Assembly: GCA_015178975.1 (NCBI GenBank)
Contig: WHVD01000096.1
Location: 1 to 64,000 of the forward strand
Direction: 5' to 3'
DNA: 64,000 nucleotides
Source of the DNA: Hysterangium stoloniferum
Taxonomy: Eukaryota > Basidiomycota > Agaricomycetes > Hysterangiales > Hysterangiaceae
Made by a program: the position numbers and the translations under genes
Shown here: positions 58,541 through 64,000 of the stretch, piece after piece
How the letters are laid out: each line of letters opens with the position of its first letter
Position numbering within the stretch: position 1 is the first letter of the stretch
Notes under the pieces: generated by a model
Database searches by the model: none
What the model was told of the DNA's origin: nothing
Seen by the model: the letters and a program-made list of their open reading frames with translations, nothing else

Positions 58541-59831
58541 ATGAACGCCGTCGCTATACATATCACTGATTCGATTGCAACCATAACTCTAAATCGCCCG
58601 GAGTCGTACAATGCATTAACTGCCCAAGGTGAGCCCATTCTGTGTCCTGATCATGCTTCTCAAGCTTAACCGGTTATCTCTGGCTGAGATTACGACGACT
58701 TCGGTGAGGCTTTGAGGGTGATAGACAAGAGGGAGGATGTGCTAGTAACTATTTGGCAAGCAACCGGAGAATATTTCTGCTCGTAAGCAACGCCGAATGT
58801 CTTGAGACTGAGCTAATTCGAACGGTTGCATTGTAGTGGCACAGACGTCGCTCGGACGTCCAAGGCTCAAAATCCTTCGGAGACCGAGCGACAGTTCTTT
58901 ATTCAACAAGTAACCAGATCTAATACAGATGTTACACATGCGGTAATCTCTCATAAAATGCAAGAAGCTCCTACTAGGAGACCACTGATGTCCGTGTGCA
59001 TTTAGCTGTACACTCACTCGAAAATTCTGGTGGCAGCTTTGAATGGCCCAGTGCTAGGTGTGAAGATAACATAGCCCTTGCCGCTAGCACACCTGATCAC
59101 CAATGGGAGACAGGCATCGCCGCTGGTAATCGCAGTCTGCCGTGTTAATCAAATTCGCTGGCCTAACTGTGAATATGCAGCGTTTCTCGGACAATTTGAC
59201 TTCATCTATGCACTCACCCACGCTTGGCTGGCCGTTCCGTTCTCATATCTAGGCGAGTATCCCCGATTCCAAGGACAGGAGCTGTGATCTATCTAATTAA
59301 TCGGACAGGCCTTATTTCAGAAGCGGGATCTAGTGTCACTTTCGTTGAACGGCGTACGCAAGCCGTTATTTTCAATCTGAGACCCTTTATGCTAACCAAT
59401 TGTTGCTTTGGTTTTTGATTCACTTTTATAACAGTCGGACTACCGTTGGCAAACGAGGTTCTCCTGTTCGGGAAGAAACTGACCGCTGGAGATCTTGAAA
59501 GATCGGGATTCATAAAGTTTGTCTACCACTTCACTTGGCAGTAAATCTTCACCACAGCTTCATCTATCATAACAGCAAGGTATTTCCCGATCAAAGTATC
59601 GAATCGTTCCAGGCTTCTGTGAGAACACACCTTCTTGAAGAACTTCGTGGGTTGGATCCCAGAGCACTCCTAACTACAAAGGCTTTAATTAAGGCCGGTA
59701 GACGTGAGAGAAATGCGCCAGAAACCGTCAATCTCCGAGAAAGCTATGCACAAGCGGCTCAATTCGCAACAAAGGTGCCTCAGAAGAGATTCATGCAGCT
59801 TGCAACAAAGCAAATTAGACATAAGTTATAA
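58541..59831 (+). CDS. Enoyl-CoA isomerase/hydratase family, peroxisomal Eci1-like
   Basis: The protein starts MNAVAIHITDSIATITLNRP, followed by ESYNALTAQ and a crotonase core. The core has YDDFGEALRVIDKREDVLVT, ATGEYFCSGTDVART, LVAALNGPVLG, GIAAAFLGQFDFIYALTHAW, LAVPFSYLG, LISEAGSSVTFVERLGL and ANEVLLFGKKLTAGDL. It ends near KQIRHKL, where the last residues, HKL, could act as a weak peroxisomal signal. Splicing needs a 12-base microexon (59114-59125) and a GC-AG intron (59253-59308). These restore the family sequence exactly. The enzyme shifts double bonds in unsaturated fatty-acyl-CoA during beta-oxidation. The symbol is left open because the isomerase and hydratase branches are hard to tell apart by eye. 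Confidence 0.82.
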
Positions 59832-60902
59832 AGTAACCTTTGTATTGCATTTACGAACATGTCTGTATGGATGGTCGAAAATCATGAAAGATGATTTGAG
59901 CAAGAATCAAAATCACAATAGGAATTGCTGGTAATTGGACTATGGATGAACAAGCTGACAGTGTGAAAAACCCATGCTGCAATAAAGAGAACCTTGCTCT
60001 TTGCGCATGTAAAACCAATAATTCGCACGATAGTCGCGAGGAAGACTTCAAGACATTTACTCTGAAAAAACTTTTTGATAGGCCATTTTGTGCGGGATAT
60101 ACCGTCAGGTTTGCTCAACTCCGTATTGCAATCTCCTCGCAAGATACCGCGAATGCCAAAAGGGAATTTGTCCAAATCTGTCTTGTCGGATCTTGGTATC
60201 GTAAAGGGTGGTCCTTAATTCATGGTAGTGCGACAGCCGAAGATAAGCCGCAGGGCTGATGATAAGTTTTTGAATGCATTCACCAACCTTTCACTGTGCT
60301 TTCAGAGATATTTTTGGAAGCCGAGAAAGATACAGGGTAAAGCAGCCATTTTGTATTGGTTGAATGTCCATCTAGTGCTGTTCGCGTGTAGTGGAGAAGT
60401 TTTCGCAAGTTACAACGGAGAGCGCAATATTGATTCGACTTGGTAGAGCATCGCACGTACCTTTTCTGCGTGTCTATGACTGAAATTGGGGTAGATAGAA
60501 GGAACACGGGAGATATCAATGAGTGGACAAGGGTTTGAGCTGCGTGCGAAAACAGGCAGATGATAGAAGTTTGTGCCAGAAACAGCATCCTATTTGCTGG
60601 CGTGCACATTCAATGCATCCGTCGGTAGACTCGGGTGACCTTATACGACTCAATGCATCCTTCGATAGACTCGGTGACCTTATACGACATTTGACAGCGT
60701 GGATGGTGAAAGTGTTGATGCACGACGAGACTTATGGAGAAGAGCTAGTGACAGACTTTCTACAAGTTTTTAGCGCGGCGATCCAGGGAGTCGGAGTTCA
60801 AGAAATAAAACATAAAACATAAAAAACATAACCGGCGTTACTGTGATTTTTTAATATAATATCAATCCTTCCATAGACCCTGCTTTCTAATCACCAACCA
60901 CC
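59832..60902. other. No gene seen; 1.1-kb intergenic region
   Basis: Several open frames (for example 59942-60259) look random. A 38-40 base tandem duplication at 60611-60688 is listed separately. The 3' part is AT-rich and leads into the pyrimidine-rich leader of the peroxidase gene. Confidence 0.45.
60611..60688. repeat. Two-copy tandem duplication of about 39 bp
   Basis: CAATGCATCC and then TAGACTCGG..TGACCTTATACGA occur twice in direct succession with three or four differences. No coding function is seen. Confidence 0.9.
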
Positions 60903-62425
60903 ATGACTTCTGTCCTTCGCACCCGTCTCCCTCTATCTCGCAGCCTCCTTACTGCCAAGACTGGTTTTGCACGCATACCTGCTCGCAGATTCAGCACGCC
61001 GACTGGCGACGTTCCCCCACCAAAATCAAGCTCAACCCTCTATCTTGGTCTCGGAATCGGCGCTGCACTCGCGGGTGGTGCTTACTATATTTTTTTTTCT
61101 GACCAGGGCGCAACAGATGCCAAGTCCGCCGTGCAGGTCGCAAAGGTCAAGACAAAGTTTGTCCCCGCCAAGGAGGATTACCAGAAGGTATGTGGCCTTT
61201 GGCGGTGACGGCTACCACTCAAGAATGCACCCCGTCGCCAACTGACAGGTCTACAACAAAATCGCCTCAATTTTGGAGGCCGATGACTATGACAATGGCT
61301 CTTATGGTCCCGTCCTTGTTCGTCTAGCATGGCATGCGTCGGGTACATATGATAAGAACACTAACACCGGTGGAAGGTAGGCGCGTTATATGCCCCTCAG
61401 TCTTTTTGTTTCTTGACATTATTAGCAACTATGCAACCATGCGATTTGCACCAGAGTCCCTCCATGGTGCCAACAACGGTCTCCACGTTGCCCGCGGCAT
61501 CATGGAGCAAATTAAGAATGAATTCCCCTGGATCAGCTACGGTGACCTCTGGACTTTGGCCGGTGTTGCTGCCATCCAAGTATGTACCGGTTTTCTACCA
61601 GTCGCTTTTTTTAGTGACGCCTCTCTGCGCCGTCCAGGAAGCCCAAGGTCCCAAAATCCCCTGGCGCCCTGGCCGCATTGACGGCTTTGAAAAGGACGCG
61701 ACTCCCGATGGCCGTCTTCCCGATGCTGCTCAAGGGCAGGACCATATCCGTGACGTATGTGTGCGGCTCGCAATCTAATATGTATAATATTCAAACCATC
61801 TCCTGTAGATCTTTTATCGCATGGGGTATACATCGAAATAATTAATTTATAGCTCCTTGTCATCCCCCTTACACCTTTTTTTGTAGCTTCAATGACCAGG
61901 AAATTGTTGCTCTTGTGGGTGCTCACGCCCTTGGCCGCTGCCATCCCGACCGCTCTGGGTTTGAAGGCCCGTGGACCTTCTCCCCCACCACGTTCACCAA
62001 TGACTTTTTCAAGCTTTTGAACGAGGAGAAATGGATTTGGAGGAAGTGGAATGGGCCAAAGCAGCTGCAGGACAAGAAGACTGGAACTCTTATGATGCTG
62101 CCGTACGCGTGTTGATTCTGTCTGTCGCCTGTGCTGATTACCTGATTTGATCTGGTTTGGTTTGCGGGATGTAGGGCGGACTATGCGCTCATACAGGACA
62201 AGAAGTTCAAGCAATGGGTGAAGAAGTATGCTGCGGATGAGTCGGTGTTCTTCGCCGAGTGCGTAGCTTTTTTCTCTCCCTCGGCTCTCATAGTTGTTTG
62301 ACGTCGCTCTTTCGTCTAGTTTCTCCAAGGCGTTCGGCAAGCTTCTCGAACTTGGCGTTCCCTCCTCACAGTGGGTTTCCCCCGAACCCTGGGAACTGAA
62401 GACTGTCGACGAACAGTCTAAATGA
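60903..62425 (+). CDS. CCP1: Mitochondrial cytochrome c peroxidase
   Basis: An Arg-rich presequence ([20 protein letters not shown]) and a hydrophobic segment ([19 protein letters not shown]) are typical of the two-step import signal that sends this enzyme to the intermembrane space. The peroxidase core has [19 protein letters not shown] (distal Arg, Trp, His), [39 protein letters not shown] (proximal heme His) and [18 protein letters not shown] (the radical-forming Trp). It ends TVDEQSK at TGA 62423-62425. The key residues are all present. The enzyme reduces hydrogen peroxide with electrons from cytochrome c. About nine exons are inferred. The start context CCACCATGA is favourable. Confidence 0.93.
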
Positions 62426-63088
62426 TGAAGATGCCCCGACCGGAAGTTTCGCCGCCCACAATTATCATACCTCGTAATTCTAAGAATCTATAAATGCGCC
62501 TAGATAGATATGGTCCATCGAACAGCTATACCTTTCAAATACCAGTAGAGATGTTGCGATTATATACTGTCGTCTGATGGTGGTGTTATGATAACTATAT
62601 AATGTAGATTCCCTCTGGACTTTGCGCAAGAGATATGTCTTGTAAACTGGAGGGAGGACAATTGTCTAGGGTATTTAGGGATGATCATACATAAATAATC
62701 TATGAGTGGACGAGTGACTCTATGGTAAACTGGGGTGGTGGTACACAGGGGATGACAGACGACAACAGAATAAGAAGCGAGAGCAGAGGCTTCCTTGTAG
62801 ATTAGTATTATAGTGGTTATGCATCTAGTGTGAGTGGTGAGTGGGCGGTGGCGGCCCTGACAAGGAACGAAAATCAACACGACAAGGTAACAACAGTGAA
62901 CCCAGAAAAGAAAATCAGATAGAAAGGTATCCTTTGACCCACGTCAGGCATTCGAGGATCCCCCCCAGGAGGGATCGACGCACACCGTGTCGGAGACGGA
63001 AAACTGTGCAGCACGGGAAGAATCGTTAAGAATATGAATAAAGAAGGAAGACCGAAAGTAGGGGGTGGTGTTCACCAGTCCTCATGCC
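62426..63088. other. No gene seen; between convergent 3' ends of CCP1 and the arrestin-like gene
   Basis: There are 663 bases of AT-rich sequence without a protein-like frame. They should hold the 3' untranslated regions of both neighbours. Confidence 0.5.
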
Positions 63089-64000
63089 TCACCGCCGAAG
63101 CGCACTGGCAAATCTCGCCGCCAGATCCCCGTCACTGAACGATCTCTCGGCTGTCCGCCCCGAGGCCTCCTCGTAAGACGGTAGGCCTTGCATGCTGGAG
63201 AGAGGGGTGACGCCACCGCCTAGGAATCCTCGTGAGGCGACGTCGTAGTGTGGCACGCGGGAGAGGGTGTCGTTGAGCGGGAGCGCGCCAGTCGGGGAGG
63301 CAGAGGTGGAGGTAGATGCGCCGGCGGGGAAGGGAGGAAGGGCCGTAAACGAGGCGGAGGGCGTTTGGGGAAGGGAGGACGAAGTAGGCGCGGTGGGGGG
63401 AGTGTCGGCGGTCAGGGGGAAGGCCGGTGAGGAGGACGAGGAGTCGTTCGCAATATTGTGATTCTGGCTTTGTTGGCGGGAATGAGACTGGTTTGAGAAA
63501 GTAGAGGCGACCTTTGTGAACGGCTTGAGGGAGAAGATCCCGTGATGGTGGTGGTGACCCCGGTCGCGTTCATTTTGGCCACTCTGGCTAGTCAACCGTT
63601 CTCTCTCCCGAGGCGCGCTCCGCTCGGGACTCGAAGCTCGGCTCCCCAACCTGCTCCCGGCACGACTGCCCATTCTGCTGTCAGGCGGCGTAGTGGCTGC
63701 ACTCAACACCCTATCCATCATTAGCTGTGTATTCACCCAATCGAGTGCAATATCCCCCGTCGCGCTAGATGCCACACCTTCCCCACCTGGGTCAGGGACC
63801 CTGTCCATAATATGTGCGGGATAACTTGGGAGTTCCATCTCCTCGCCCTCTCCCGCGCGCTCCGCCGTGTCGAGGCCGAACAGCAGACGCCGCGTCAAGC
63901 GCGTTGCGGCCCTGGCGTCTTCAAGGAGCGCATGATCAAGGATGTGGACAGGGAGTGAACAGCGCAATTCAGAGACGTGGCCATCGAGGTTGGACATAAC
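63089..64000 (-). CDS. Arrestin-like (ART-type) adaptor, C-terminal part; gene continues past the window
   Basis: The frame opens with DGHVSELRCSLPVHILDHAL, which resembles the end of a fungal arrestin C domain (pattern VSELRISLPLHLLD). RLLFGLDTAE and a conserved ELPSYPAHIMDRVPD follow. The rest is Ser/Pro-rich and disordered, with a run of His and with a PPxY-like GLPSYEEAS near the end (around 63175). Proteins of this family bring Nedd4-type ligases (Rsp5 in yeast) to membrane transporters for endocytosis. The ATG at 63997 is probably internal, because the arrestin N and C domains should lie before it and are outside this window. Confidence 0.65.
   Translation of the reverse strand, partial: VMSNLDGHVSELRCSLPVHILDHALLEDARAATRLTRRLLFGLDTAERAGEGEEMELPSYPAHIMDRVPDPGGEGVASSATGDIALDWVNTQLMMDRVLSAATTPPDSRMGSRAGSRLGSRASSPERSAPRERERLTSQSGQNERDRGHHHHHGIFSLKPFTKVASTFSNQSHSRQQSQNHNIANDSSSSSPAFPLTADTPPTAPTSSSLPQTPSASFTALPPFPAGASTSTSASPTGALPLNDTLSRVPHYDVASRGFLGGGVTPLSSMQGLPSYEEASGRTAERSFSDGDLAARFASALRR

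Noticed and set aside
59942-60259. 106-codon frame between the isomerase and CCP1 genes
   Set aside because: The composition looks random, there is no domain, and short frames of similar length occur on the other strand.

Overview
The window looks like nuclear DNA of a mushroom-forming basidiomycete (Agaricomycetes). The genes are compact and split by roughly 45-60 nt GT-AG introns. The proteins are fungal (RAX2, ATG27, ATG3, DASH Duo1, BLI-3-like), and two genes encode DUF6699-type proteins, a family I know mainly from Agaricomycetes. The mobile elements (Helitron, Ty3/gypsy, Ty1/copia, DIRS-like) are also typical of mushrooms. I cannot name the species.

Left part (1 to about 24 kb) is a graveyard of nested, decayed mobile elements. 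A Helitron on the minus strand (1-4009) has its Rep domain and the start of its PIF1-like helicase broken by two frameshifts and cut by the window edge. It is followed by non-coding repeats, a Ty3/gypsy element on the plus strand (about 5990-11980) whose stop codons mostly look like C-to-T changes, and an inverted truncated copy of an HNH-nuclease gene (11981-12795). Next come remnants of a Ty1/copia element (about 12815-16720), a block of long non-coding direct repeats with GA tracts and hairpins (16.8-20.7 kb), and a DIRS-like retrotransposon (about 20220-22450). The apparently intact three-exon parent-type HNH gene lies at 22773-23705.

Middle and right part (25.6-64 kb) is ordinary single-copy fungal euchromatin. 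Three genes lie in tandem on the minus strand: a PA-TM-RING ubiquitin ligase, a class III aminotransferase (GABA transaminase type) and RAX2 with a C-terminal SH3 domain. They are followed by a mitochondrial complex I accessory subunit (+), ATG27 (-), an ataxin-3-type deubiquitinase (+), a BLI-3-like flavin-binding protein (+), prefoldin subunit 4 (+), muskelin (-), DASH subunit Duo1 (-), sphingosine-1-phosphate lyase (+) and a DapA-family aldolase (+). The last stretch holds a DUF6699-type protein (+), ATG3 (+), a LYAR-type nucleolar zinc-finger protein (-), a second DUF6699-type protein (-), an enoyl-CoA isomerase/hydratase (+), cytochrome c peroxidase (+) and the C-terminal part of an arrestin-like adaptor (-, cut by the window end).

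These genes do not form one pathway, but themes recur: autophagy (ATG27, ATG3), ubiquitin signalling (RING ligase, ataxin-3, muskelin, arrestin adaptor), cell polarity and division (RAX2, Duo1), lipid breakdown (S1P lyase, enoyl-CoA isomerase) and mitochondrial function (complex I subunit, cytochrome c peroxidase). Splice structures were reconstructed by eye from reading-frame continuity and GT/AG sites, so individual intron borders are tentative. I found no tRNA or rRNA gene, no CRISPR array and no biosynthetic cluster.
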